Under the pieces are notes generated by a model that saw only the letters and a list, made by a program, of their open reading frames with translations, was not told where the DNA came from and made no database searches. The position numbers and the translations under genes were made by a program. Positions 21,600-31,815 of a stretch of DNA of 64,000 bases are shown one piece after another (the first letter of the stretch is position 1; each line of letters starts with the position of its first letter). Source of the DNA: Heloderma charlesbogerti (lineage: Eukaryota > Chordata > Lepidosauria > Squamata > Helodermatidae); the NCBI GenBank assembly GCA_026122225.1, contig JANEZZ010001513.1, positions 868,001-932,000 of the forward strand, given 5' to 3'.

Positions 21600-21905
21600 A
21601 CATGTTGCATTTTTTGGTTAGAAGATCAGCAGTTTCATATTTGAGTCTTTGGGAACTCTAGGATGGATATCATCTGGGCCCCGTGATTTGTTTGCTTTCA
21701 ATTTATCAATAAGGTTGAGAACTTCATCTTTTGTCACCACTATTTGCCTCAGTTCCTCAGACTCCCTTCCTGAAAACATCAATTCAGGCACAGGTATCTG
21801 TCCTATATCTTCTGCAGTGAAGACGAATGAAAAGATTTCATTCAGCTTCTCTGCAATCTCTTTATCCTCCTTCAGTAACCCTTTAACTCCATTGTCAACC
21901 AACAG
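21600..21905 (-). pseudogene. CR1 ORF2 remnant, start of RT domain
   Basis: The largest surviving frame (about 94 aa, 21618-21902) has EIAEKLNEIFSFVFT, VTKDEVLNLIDKLKANKS and GPDDIHPRVPKD, which correspond to the linker and first conserved block of CR1-type reverse transcriptase. Downstream RT blocks (21600 toward 20990) are present as DNA but broken by stops and frameshifts. Inactive. Confidence 0.75.
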
Positions 21906-22215
21906 TCCAACTGCCTCCCTAGCTGGTTTTCTGCTTCTGATATATTTAAAGAATTCTTTATTGTTGGCCTTGATGTTGTTAGCAATATGCTCTTCAAAAT
22001 GCTTTTTTGCATCTCTTATTGTCTGCTTGCATCACCTTTGTGCAGGCTTGTGGTCCCTTTTGTTTTCCTCGTTGGGCAACAATGCCTAACCTGTGATATA
22101 CATTTTAGCTGGGCTTCTATTATTGTGGTTTTGAGTAATCTCTAAGCATTCTGAAGGGATTTAATCCTTTTGACTCCCCTTTTTAATGTCCTTTTCACCA
22201 ATTCCCTCATTTTAG

Positions 22216-23188
22216 TAGGGATGTACGAAAGTTCCACCACAGATCTCGGAATCGGTGACGGAATGGCCCCCGAAATTGGTGATGGAATGGCCCCCCGCCC
22301 CCCCGGGACGGGACTTACCTTAGGCGGATCTTCCTGGCGGCGGCGGCTCTGGCGGCGGCTCCGGTGGCAGTGTGGCGGCGGCCGGTCTTCCGACCGGCTG
22401 CCGCCGCCGCCATTTCCAGGTAAAACAAACAAACAAAAAAAGTGATAGGCTACGTAAAGATTTACGTAGCCTATCACAGCTAGATTTTAAAAGAACACCG
22501 TGATAGGCTATGTAAATGTTTACGTAGCCTATCACGGCTGAGTTAAAAAACAAAAACAAAAACGTGCGTACGCAAATGGCGGCGCCCATGGGCACCACCA
22601 TTTGCGTTCCTTATTTTGGCACGTCTTAGTCTACATAAACATTTATGTAGACTAAGACAGCGAAAATAAGGGGAACGCAAATAGCGTAGCATCTACGCTA
22701 TTTGAGTTCCCCTTATTCTCGCTGTCTTAGTCTATGTAAATGTTTACGTAGACTAAGATGTGCCGAAATAAGGAACACAAATGGTGGCGCCCATGGGCGC
22801 CGCCATTTGCGTACGCACGTTTTTGTTTTTTAACTCAGCCGTGATAGGCTACGTTAAAAATCGCACGGTTTTTGTTTTTAATCAGCCGTGATAGGCTATG
22901 TAAACATTTACATAGCCTATTATGGCTGACTGCAGGGATGCAAACGGCGGCGGCTACAGCCGCCGCTGTTTGCATCCCTGCTAGCCAGCAGCTGGATGTC
23001 CAGCTGCTGGCGGAGCCGGCCAGCGGCTCCGCAGAATCCCTGTGGAGCGGAGCCGGCCGGCCAGGATTCCGGGGGGGGAAGAACGGAGCACCTCCCCCCC
23101 CAGCCAGGATTCCAGGGGGAGGGACGGAACGCCTCCCCCCAGCATCAGCATAATCCGCGGAAAGGTAAGTACCTTTCGTACATCCCTA
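22216..23188. mobile_element. Palindromic hAT element, longest copy (973 bp)
   Basis: Perfect 8-bp duplication CATTTTAG at 22208-22215 and 23189-23196. Both tips are A-like (TAGGGATGTACGAAAG at the left; CTTTCGTACATCCCTA at the right), although the left subterminal part (CCACCACAGATCTCGG) is B-like, so the left end looks chimeric. It contains R modules at 22441-22478, 22499-22537 and 22885-22924, a broken R near 22842, T modules near 22626 and 22728, and B modules. Donors: minus AGGTAAGT 22313-22320, plus AGGTAAGT 23163-23170. Confidence 0.9.
22442..22925. repeat. ~480-bp nested palindrome with a broken R module
   Basis: Centre near 22690 (GCGTAGC / CTACGC region inside GGGGAACGCAAATA and TATTTGAGTTCCCC). 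The right arm has a collapsed R module at 22840-22860 that switches after GGCTACGTTAA into a repeat of the GCACGGTTTTTGTTTT spacer, a template-switch-like scar. Confidence 0.8.
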
Positions 23189-23220
23189 CATTTTAGAGAA
23201 GTTTCCTCTTTTGAAGTCAA

Positions 23221-23322
23221 GCCTAGCCTACTTCATAGGACTGCTGTGAAGATTAAATGGAGGGGAGGAACATGTAGGCTCTTTGGAGGAAAGGTGAGAT
23301 ATAAATGAAACAAACAAACAAA
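23221..23322 (+). mobile_element. SINE, right half (split by CR1)
   Basis: GCCTAGCCTACTTCATAGG, GTGAAGATTAAATGG and CTTTGGAGGAAAGGTGAGAT with an (AAAC)n tail complete the SINE whose 5' half is at 18872-18974. Confidence 0.7.
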
Positions 23323-23785
23323 GCAGCTGTTTTTGCTTGAGGTTTACCAGGCTGTGGGACCTTCTGGTAGGTGGCCATGTCTCCTACTTTACAGACCTCT
23401 GTTTGAAGGGCTGTTCAGTCCAAGTCTGGTTTAAAGATAAAGAACCCTAAGATGGGAGAGCAGTTGTCCATCAACAGTTAGCACCTGGATAGCAGACTGA
23501 ACAGGCACACAGGTCACCTGGCCACAGCCATTCCCAACATGGAGAGATGTATTGTATTTCTATGTAAATTATAGTAATTATTTCTAAATTTGCATCTATA
23601 CATGTAGCATATGCAAATTTTATGCAAATCTCTTTCCTATTTTGTCCTGGTTTGGGTGGTGCATTTCCTCTTTTTTTGACAATGCATAAGTGGCCACCCT
23701 GCCTTCTAAGAAGCATACTGGAGAATTGTAGAAGCAACAGAATAGTACCAGAGAATATCCTTCTTTAAACTCTGACAAGATCGTG
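23323..23785. other. No feature recognised
   Basis: No gene or repeat family identified. Confidence 0.4.
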
Positions 23786-23789
23786 ATAG

Positions 23790-24145
23790 TGTAGCATAGT
23801 GGCTAAGAACAGCTGTGAACCAAGAAGTCTTTGGATCAATTTTTCCCGGGTTCTTTAGATGATGTTGTGACCCTACAGTTTTGCTTCTGGGTCTAACCAG
23901 CACTTTCAGTGAGTTTTTCTTAAAGTAGGGAAAATGCGGCATTTAATTGTGAAAGCAAAAGAAATGCAATTTCCTTTTGTGTATTTGTTCTATTCCACTA
24001 TACCACAGTGCCACCTAGAGGTTATGCAGCAGGAAAGCAGGAAAGGAAATGCTCCTTGTGTAGTGCTCCGATCTCAATTCTGCAACGAAACTAAAAGTAG
24101 ATACTGCCGATTAACAGCCTCATGTAGAAAAGCTCTATATCTGCC
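23790..24145. mobile_element. CTACACAAGGC-family interspersed repeat, copy 1
   Basis: Shares GGGTTCTTTAGATGATGTTG, GGAAAGCAGGAAAGGAAATG, ATTCTGCAACGAAAC and an end ACAGCCTCATGTAGAAAAG with the copy at 53690-54175. A tRNA-SINE-like start (ATAGTGTAGCATAGTGGC) precedes the left part near 23788. The left terminus seen in copies 2 and 3 is absent here. Confidence 0.6.
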
Positions 24146-24149
24146 ATGT

Positions 24150-24300
24150 GCTTATTAGTCGCCCCTAAGCAAGTTACTATATTATAGCTTCAGCACCCTT
24201 TCTATAATATGGAGTTAGACCTGGCCTACCTTACAGAGTTGAGATAAGATTTACTGAGCAATGGAACACCGAGGAAAGCTATATAAATGTTGTTGTTTCC
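24150..24300 (+). mobile_element. MIR-like SINE fragment (ancient)
   Basis: Pattern CCCCTAAGCAAGTTACTAT, GACCTGGCCTACCTTACAGA, GAGATAAGATTTACTGAGC and CTATATAAATGTTGTTGTT follows the core and 3' region of MIR/CORE-type SINEs. Highly diverged, so the assignment is tentative. Confidence 0.4.
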
Positions 24301-25400
24301 CTCCACTGAGCAATCCTGATTGGTAAAATAGAATAAGAGTGGATAGTTATGAATTACTTTCTTTCTAATACCAATTATTATTCATTAGCTATTATTTAAC
24401 ATTCAGTGCTTTAAGAAATAGAACACCTATGAGTTCACATCTGTTAAAAAATATCCTTGGTTTGTGTCCTGTTGCGCACATATTTCTGTAGTATTTGAAC
24501 ATTTCTCTCAAGCCTTGGAGTGAAAGAAGACACTGTGTCAACGGAGATGATGGTATACATTTATCTAAAGTTTCCATGGGTCTGAGAAACAGAGCTGTGC
24601 AATAAAAAACAACTCTGATGGGATGTCTGCAGGGCTCTGGGCTCAAAAACCTGTAAAGGTCACTCTGAAAAATAAAGCATACTGTGCTCTTTTGGCTGTA
24701 GCTGTATTCTTATCAGTTACTTATCTATACTTTAACCTTGCTTCAAAAGCAGCTATGGAGTCTGAGTTTTAAAGGGCCAGATCTAGTTGAGATAGCTGTG
24801 GGCCCACTGGAGTTGGAGAACAGTCATATTGTGAATATATTTTAACTTTCATTTATCCCAAGTTTAGGTACCCAAAGTTCATAATTACCCAAATTCACTG
24901 TCTATCCCTCCATGCAGACCTCTGCCACTGTAACAATGTAAACACCACTATTATTTATCTGGAAATCTGATTATATTAATATATTGTATGTGTTGTGAAA
25001 CAATTCAAATAAATGAAATGGTGGTTCTTGTGTACAGAGTCCTTTGCTTCTGTGTAGTACAATGCTGCCCATTATTTCTTTTGTTCTTGTAGTTGTAACC
25101 ATTTGCCCACTGTAGTAATTAATATTGGTATACCAACAGTAATTACTATGGTGTCTTTGTCTATATGACCATATAACACTAGTGCTGTATTAACTGAGAG
25201 ATCATGCATGCAGTCTTTCTTTCTTTTTTTAAGTATCCTACGACAAACAGCAAGAGCCCATTGCCATCAGAAAGCATACCATTTTAGTAAAATCACAGAT
25301 GATCTGTCTCCCTGGGCCATTTTATATCAAAGGGTTTTTATTTTGTATTAGTATTACTATTATTATTATAGAGCCACTGGAGCAGATCTCGGCTTAAGTC
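24301..25400. other. No gene recognised
   Basis: AT-rich low-copy-looking DNA. No family identified. Confidence 0.4.
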
Positions 25401-25980
25401 AGCTTTCCCAAACCTGGTGCCTTTGTCATGCCCCCTCTGGAGGAATCATCCTCAGATGATGATCTGGAGCCTTCTGAGCCAAATGTCCCTGGGGAACGAG
25501 ATGCTTCAGGGGATCTGGGGCTGATCAAAAAGGTCCTGAGCCCTCAGGAGAGAGGATTCAGGCTGCTCCCCTCGAAAGGTAGAAAGTTCTGCTCCTGAGT
25601 CAGAGTGGGTTGCTAAGCCAGCCTGCAGCCCCCGAGAACGCCGTGCATGAAAGTACAAGCTCAGAGCATGACCAGGCGAAGGAGTACCTGCTTGCAAAAA
25701 AAAAGGACTCCTCAGGAGAAAGTGACTTCTCATGAGTAGGGCTCTGGCCAGAGAGTCCTAATGTACTGCTTGCTGAGGGCTTAACAAGCTCTAGTGACAA
25801 AAGTCTTCAGTGTCTGCCTAGCCAGTGCTGGAAGTGATGTCTCATCAGCTCTTACTGCCATGTATCCTCTTTTCCTGACCTTGCCTTATGACTGAACCTC
25901 TGTGCGACTGACCTTGGACTACATATGAGTAGTCATGTATAGGACTAAGCCGAAAGTAATCTAGGATCTGCTGGTATTGC
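25401..25980. mobile_element. MITE edge then possible LTR fragment
   Basis: GCTTTCCCAAACCTGGTGCC at 25403-25422 matches the start of the MITE at 51924. From about 25428 (TGTCATGCCCCCTCTGG) the sequence looks like a retroviral/Gypsy-type LTR start (TG at the tip, acidic-coding purine-rich stretch), but no matching end or duplication was found. Low confidence. Confidence 0.3.
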
Positions 25981-26710
25981 AAATTAATCCATGTCTATGT
26001 GAGGATTTATGAACTTTGCTGTTAGTTGCACTGTAAACGGTAGGTCTGAAGTGGAAAGCCAGTGGGAGAAGGAAAAGGAATATCATTGTACTGTATGGGT
26101 TGGATGCAATACATTCCATCAAGTTGCAGCAGAGGGAGATGGGAAGTGGGGCCATTCCATCAGCCCCGCTGAAAGACCAGCTCCATCAGGCTTCTCCCTC
26201 AACCGTCACCAGGCAGCAGCTATTCCATATATGTTCTGTTCTTAATTCATAGACATAAATCACATTCTAGAACAGATTCTATTTGTGTACTTCCCCAACC
26301 TTTTGAGCAAAGTTAGCAGCACTGAGGAAAGGAAATAGGTTGTATTGGAAACTTGAATCATGCTCCACTCGATATGATGTGGGTAGCTGATCACCCACAA
26401 AAATGTAAATGTGACATTTAAACTTTTACTCCAGATAATGCTATTAAGGGGGAAGTTGCACAGGAGACTGAAGGTTATTTTCAGAATAATTTCTCTACTT
26501 TTACCATATTGGATGTAGTCACATAATTAGGTGTTCTTTTATTGGTGCAGTCTCAAATAAGTATAAAAAAATAAAGAGAGGGCAGAAAGATATTTGTAAA
26601 GCAGAAAATGGAACTTGGAAAAAAAACATTTTTTGCATTATTAAGAGAATATTTTATGCAAGAAGCCAGATTTATTAGATAATTTCAAAGCTGAAAGATC
26701 TTTGGCTTAT
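25981..26710. other. No gene recognised
   Basis: No gene or repeat identified. Confidence 0.4.
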
Positions 26711-26850
26711 GTCTAGGCCATATGAGGGCATGTGAAGATGCATCTACCTAAATCTGGTCAGTGCTTAGATGGGAGACTGCCTTGGAACTCCATGTACACT
26801 GCCTTGAGTTCCACAATGGAAGAAAGGTGGGATATGTGTTCTAAGTCAGT
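26711..26850 (+). mobile_element. 5S-rRNA-derived SINE
   Basis: GTCTAGGCCATAT at the left resembles the 5' end of 5S rRNA (GTCTACGGCCATAC), and CTGGTCAGTGCTTAGATGGG AGACTGCCTTGG resembles the 3' half (CTGGTTAGTACTTGGATGGG AGACCGCC). The middle of the 5S part is shortened. It is followed by a SINE body and AGAAAGGTGGGATATG, the common squamate SINE 3' motif. Not a functional 5S gene. Confidence 0.65.
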
Positions 26851-27495
26851 AAACAGATTCTGAAAAGGAAGCAACATCAAATAAATTGCTGGCCTTTCCA
26901 TCAAAAAAATCCTATCACGCATGCTATGAAAAAAAATTCTTTCTTACATTTTTAGACTGCCCGATAACCAAAATTCTTTGGATTTCATGGCCAAGGATTT
27001 GGGAGAAATAAAGAAGTGCTTGTTTTATACATAGTTTCACCAGGCTTTTCAAAATAGTGTCTAAGATTGCTGCCTAACAGAGCAATTCTGTGGTGGTGAT
27101 TCTGCAGTGGAGTAACTGCCACATCCAAAACCGTATCAGCATCCTTCTCTATTTTGTTTTTCTTCTATTTTATCTTTTCTCCCAACTCCCATTGACTCCA
27201 GTGGGAGGGAAAGAACTATACCAGCTCCAGGACTGCCATAGTTGGAGGCCTTTGGGGGATTTGTCAGGCGAACAAAGGGACATAGGATCCTGCAATCCTT
27301 GGTTTCCCGGGCATGCTTCCAAAAGGACCCATTTGGCCCCTAACACTGGCTTTCCATGGATGTACCAAGGGGCCTCCATCAGTGTAACGGCTGCCCTTCT
27401 AGCAGGCCTCCCTTCCTCTCCATTAGCAGACCAGAGCTTATGCTGTACCAGTGGCTCCTCAGCTGGCCTTTGGCTGGCTTTAGTATTTCACCCTA
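26851..27495. other. No supported gene
   Basis: A 144-codon frame at 27090-27524 has no recognisable domain and runs into a MITE, so it is not called as a gene. Confidence 0.45.
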
Positions 27496-27585
27496 AAATC
27501 CTATGTATGTTCACCTGGGAGTAAGTCAAACAAACTCATCAGGACTTATTTCTGAGTGGATATGCATAGGATTGCACTTCTAATG
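27496..27585. mobile_element. Short palindromic MITE (AAGTAAGTCCC family)
   Basis: AATCCTATGTATGTTCACCT at the left pairs with GGATATGCATAGGATTGCA at the right. GGGAGTAAGTC and GACTTATTTCTGAGT form the inner arms. Confidence 0.65.
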
Positions 27586-28004
27586 GCCTGTTTTCTGTGC
27601 AGGAAGTAATACATCAGTTAGATGCTTTAAAACTAAATGAAACTCCTGGATTTTATGTTTGAATTTTTAACTACATCATGTTTTGTTGATATTTTTAACT
27701 ATTGCATTATTCACAAAGTTATTCTGAAGTCACAGAATGAAACTAAAATCCTTAAAGTTCTGAAAAAAGGAAAAGATCTTACAAATACTGAAATGTATCG
27801 ATTATTTTAAAGTCAATTTGGATTATATAAAGTCAATTTGACTGCTAATCTAGAAAAGAAAAGAATACTATTATAGAGGAATGTATTAGTGCCTAACCAA
27901 CTGATGTTATAGAAGAATAAGAATGACTAATGTAAAAAAATAGAGTTAATGTTAACAATGTAAACATTCCCACTCCCCCCCACCCCCCCCAAAACCAACC
28001 TTCA
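27586..28004. other. No feature recognised
   Basis: A C-rich run lies at 27974-27990. Nothing identified. Confidence 0.4.
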
Positions 28005-28480
28005 CTGTGGCTTCAGTTTTTTGATGCTGCCAAAGCATTTGACTGGATAGACTAGCCGTATTTATTTCAGGATAATGACAGCATTTCATATATTTGGAAA
28101 TTTCAATACATAGATAAATATATTTTATTTTATAACAACTGCAAAACTCTGGATTAATACTGAATTGACTGTTCCAATGATTTTAACCCGAGCAACAAAG
28201 CAAGGACACCCTTTATCACATTTGCTTTTTGCACTAGTAGAAGGTACTCTTTGCTATCACAGATAGAACCAGCCTTCTGTAATTCAGTGCAGTTATGGCA
28301 TTACAGAATTGAGTTAAGATCTCATTTTATGTGCCTGACATAATGGAAAATCCATTAGAAACCTTAGGTTTTAAACATTAGTAGGGAAATATAGTGCAAT
28401 ATCTGGATATAAAGTTAGAAAAGAACAATATATAGTATTAGCTTTAAATGTATCATTGTTAGAAGAATATCTTTGGATAT
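28005..28480 (+). pseudogene. L1-clade reverse transcriptase fragment
   Basis: Frameshifted conceptual translation gives FDAAKAFDWID (the first catalytic aspartate block of L1-type RT), then TRATKQGHPLSHLLFAL, matching the L1 'RQGCPLSPLLFAL' block, and an SGYKVRKEQYI stretch like L1 'SGYKIN'. The YADD block is not preserved. Isolated fragment with several stops. Confidence 0.65.
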
Positions 28481-28502
28481 ATATCTGAGTCAGTCTTGAC
28501 TA

Positions 28503-28706
28503 GTTTATTTATTTTTGACACTTATATGCTGCCCTATAATAACAATTTTTCAAGATAGTTCACACAACGAAACAGGTTTAAAAACAGGTTAAATACAATC
28601 ATAAGAAATGCAAAAAATGATTTAAAGTGCTCAGAAAATAAAATAATAAAATAAATCTAAAATCTACAGATAGACTGCCCTAACGGCGAGGCAGGGGATT
28701 GGACAC
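28503..28706 (-). mobile_element. LINE 3' UTR tail fragment
   Basis: Plus-strand TTTATTTATTTTTGACACTT then TATATGCTGCCCTATAATAA and an AAAACAGGTTAAATACAAT stretch is the complement of an L2/CR1-like 3' UTR with its short tail repeat. Confidence 0.5.
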
Positions 28707-29880
28707 CGCTGTTTAAAGTACAATAAATTAATTTAAGATATAAAAATGGAATTACAGAGGTGGAGTCAGATAAAAAAAATATTTTGTTCAGTTAGAAGAG
28801 CTTTCATTTAAATGGGGGCACTACCTTAATGTTTGTTTTTATTTATGGCCTATACTATTATTGGTTGGATTTTGGGAGGTGCAGCTGAGAGAAAATCTTA
28901 TAGATCTTTGGTTTTGCAGTCCCAGAAGCAACAGTTGGAAATGTTCTTTCTGGTACGAAATGGGGAAGCAAGCTCCCAGCAGCAGCAGCTTTTCTGGTGG
29001 ATGGAGCCATGATGTTTCTCCTGTGAAACAGGAGGTGCAGCTACAGTGGCATTTGGTACCATGACCAATAGTAGAGGCCAGAGTGTGCTTCATATTTGGA
29101 GAGGCTCTGTCTATTCTGAGCAGCAATAATTCTTTGGGATGATATATATAATTATCCCAGTTTTGATTAATATTTTTATGGTAAAGATACAATTATACAA
29201 ATTTGCTCATGAACAGTCCCACTGATCTTACCTATTCCATCCAGAAGAAGTGTCTCCCAGGTGCTGTCCATATAAAGATGTAATTATTGGGTCACTCAAG
29301 GGCCAATTCATAAATCGCAAGGGGATTTCTCACTGGCCTGAGCCCCAACCCAGAAAATCCAGGAACCAATTTTGACTAGGTAATTTGCCATACCGCTCAC
29401 ACATTGGGTCTATAATATAAACAATATATTTATTTCAAACATTAAGCAAAAGAAAACAACATCAGAATGATGTTCCAGACTGTATATTTCTTGTAGGTGC
29501 TGCAATCCAGGTGGTAGCTCAGATGCCTCAATGCTTTTCCCTTATGAATACTAGGTCAGCCCATCTGGAAGGTACATGAGAGTTAGGGGTTACATTCTGG
29601 ACCTTTAAAAACTACCTCAGAGCTGAGATTTCATCTTGCTCTTCAATAGTTTAGCAAATAGACAGTTCCATTTGAGTTATCCTGCCTTTGCCTTCACTCT
29701 GCAAGTATATTTCCCAACCTTTTCTGGTGGCACCTGAAAAATGGGTGGTCAGTTTGTTGAGTCTTTCCTGAAGGGTGATATGCTTTCCAACCTAGCGATT
29801 TTTCCTTGTCTTCAGTATCAGTAGCCACTTTGAGCACCATTTTTTGCATAAAGGCAGGATATAAATTTAATAAATGAATA
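28707..29880. other. No gene recognised
   Basis: No gene or repeat family identified. TTGCATAAAGGCAGGATATAAATTTAATAAATG at about 29846-29880 looks like a LINE or SINE 3' end remnant. Confidence 0.4.
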
Positions 29881-30296
29881 TAAGGGTGCAATCCTATGGC
29901 CACTAGTCAGCAGCTAGATGGCCATAGGATAGGTCGGTTCCCTGAGAACCAACCTCCACCCCCTCCTGCGCTGCCTCATAGGCAGTGCGGAATGGCCCAG
30001 CGCTCTGCACTCAGAAGAGGAGCATGGAGTGGTGAAAACGGGGCATTCCTGGGGGTGTGCCGGGGCAGGATGGCAGAAGTGACGTTCTGATGCTTCCTAT
30101 GCGTCATCTGGCGTCTCCCCCCACACACTCCAACTTGCTGCGGCTAGACAGCTGAAATTGGCTGTCTAGCCACAAATGCATGGTGGCTGAAGTGTGGAGG
30201 GGATGATCCCCTTTGCACTGCTCCTGCCCTGCACTGGATAGGTTGTTGCCTCTGAGTTTGGAGGCAGCCGTCTATCCCAGTAGGATTGTGCCCTTA
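29881..30296 (-). mobile_element. MITE with TTAGGGYGCAATCC termini, copy 2
   Basis: Inverted orientation relative to 5963-6346. Left end TAAGGGTGCAATCCTATGG, right end TAGGATTGTGCCCTTA. Interior landmarks shared with copy 1 are GACTAGTGGCCATAGG-like ends, CCCTCCTGCGCTGCC and the subterminal GCTGTCTAGCC. Divergence from copy 1 is moderate. Confidence 0.75.
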
Positions 30297-30400
30297 ATAA
30301 ATAATTTAGCTAGCAATCAAGAAGACGCCCTCAGCCCCTCTAAAGTTTCCAGTAACACCCCCTTTACCCCCAGGCTTGATTTAATAATGTCATGAGGAGG

Positions 30401-30822
30401 TAGGGATGGGGCAGAAATTAGCTGAGTTTGCATTTTAATGCAAGTGTACCCATTTTTTCACTTTTGAACAAATACATGAATTGAAACACAGTCATCTTTC
30501 AAAATTCACACCTCTTCGAATTTTGATGCAGTTTGTCAATCAAAAAATGGTACAAAAATGTATATATTAGAACATTTGTGCAAAAATATGTATGAAAATA
30601 ATATACAAAAATGTACGAAAATGATGTACAAAAATGCTTTATATTAGGCAAAATTACACACACACACATGTGTATATTATGAGAAATGCTCATAAAAATG
30701 GGTATGACTTTTCATGCTAACTTGTTTTAAAAATTCTCAGAGCGATCTGGAAATGGGACAAACCAATCTTAAGACTGGAAAAAAGGGAAACTGAGAGAAA
30801 CCGAAATTGATATCAGTCCCTA
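30401..30822. mobile_element. Diverged TAGGGATG hAT element
   Basis: Tips TAGGGATGGGGCAG and, reversed, TAGGGACTGATATC. The flanks TGAGGAGG and CAAGGAGG match at 6 of 8 positions, consistent with an old duplication. The interior is AT-rich with repeated ACAAAAATGTA-like units (30555-30640) and lacks the R module. Confidence 0.6.
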
Positions 30823-31464
30823 CAAGGAGGTAGGGCAGACCTTTCTCAAAGCTGAGCCACATTCCAAATATCCCTAACACAGTTTTCTAAAGAAAACAGT
30901 TCAACAAACTCTTAAGCAGGCAGCTTATGGCTCCCCAATCCAACTTGCATGGTTCATTGGTCTTCTCTCCCAATCTTTCTTTGAAAACTGGATCGCATTC
31001 AGTAATAGTGCTGCTTGTCCCTCTAGATAGCTGCTGCTACTCAGACTGCTTCTTTCGCCAAATGCTTGACACTAGGGCAGCCATCTTTTTCCCACACAGT
31101 GCCCTGGTAATGGCACTACATCGTCACATAGTGATGTTCCCAAGGGTTTTAGCAGCCCAATTTCCTGAATGTTGCCAAGCTTCAGTTTTATTTTAAATGT
31201 AAAGAAACAGCAGAAGAAAATAAAGATGCCAGACCTTGGACACCCTCATAAGGTAAGTAACCCCCACCTAACCTCTGCCCCCTCCCCAGAATGTGTTGGA
31301 ATTTCTCTCCCCACCTTAATTTCTGTTCAGAAATATGGCCAATATGAAGGAAGCCATTGGGCAACTCTACTTTACAAATTCTACCTCCAATATGCAGCTT
31401 GTAACAGGTAGCAGCATGTTTTTGCATGACTTTCCTTCACTCCAAAGGGGGAATAAAATAACAG
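30823..31464. other. No gene recognised
   Basis: Nothing identified. It contains a splice-donor-like AGGTAAGT at 31251-31258 outside any hAT element. Confidence 0.4.
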
Positions 31465-31742
31465 TAGGGATGTCGGAGAAATGTGCAACAGAACCAAATG
31501 AGTTTGGATTTTCATGACCATGACCCACAGACCAGGTTTTTCCCTGTCAGGCAGATCTGCGGACTTGCAGACCATTTTTCTAACTTTCCTGAATTTTGTG
31601 CCAATTTCATCATAGAAAAATATGTAAAATAAGAAAAACCTGACCAAAAATGCACATTTCCCCTACAGGCTAAAATGTGAAAATGTGCATTTTGGAGAAA
31701 TTTGCACATTTTTGCCCGTGCAAATTTGTGCACATTCAGAAA
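31465..31742. mobile_element. TAGGGATG hAT element, right end missing
   Basis: Left tip TAGGGATGTCGGAGAAATG, followed by palindrome-rich AT sequence (AATGTGCATTTTGGAG, GTGCAAATTTGTGCAC at 31716-31732). No matching right tip; it stops at a CR1 piece. Confidence 0.5.
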
Positions 31743-31815
31743 CAAAAGGAAGTCCTTCTTTACACAGCACATAATTAATTATGGAATTTGCTACTGCAAG
31801 ATTGGGTGATGGCCA
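31743..31815 (+). mobile_element. CR1 fragment
   Basis: AGGAAGTCCTTCTTTACACA, AATTATGGAATTTGCTACTG and GGTGATGGCCACTG match the plus-sense of the CR1 region seen in reverse at 19250-19320. Confidence 0.65.

Larger units (their letters stand above)
18975..23220 (-). mobile_element. CR1 LINE (about 2.2 kb) split by three palindromic hATs
   Basis: Minus-strand CR1 from its 3' end at 18975 (AAGAACATAAGAAGAACCAT) up through the reverse transcriptase region to about 23210. It inserted in a SINE whose halves lie at 18872-18974 and 23221-23322. Three palindromic hATs, each with perfect 8-bp duplications (19802, 20335, 22216), interrupt it. Removing them restores continuous CR1 sequence, for example CTAAATAATTTGGT joining GTCATCTGC at the second insertion. 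No intact frame remains. Confidence 0.88.

Noticed and set aside
26711..26850. 5S rRNA gene
   Set aside because: Middle of the 5S sequence is missing and a SINE body follows.
27090..27524. 144-codon open frame
   Set aside because: No domain recognised; ends in a MITE, no splice or codon evidence.
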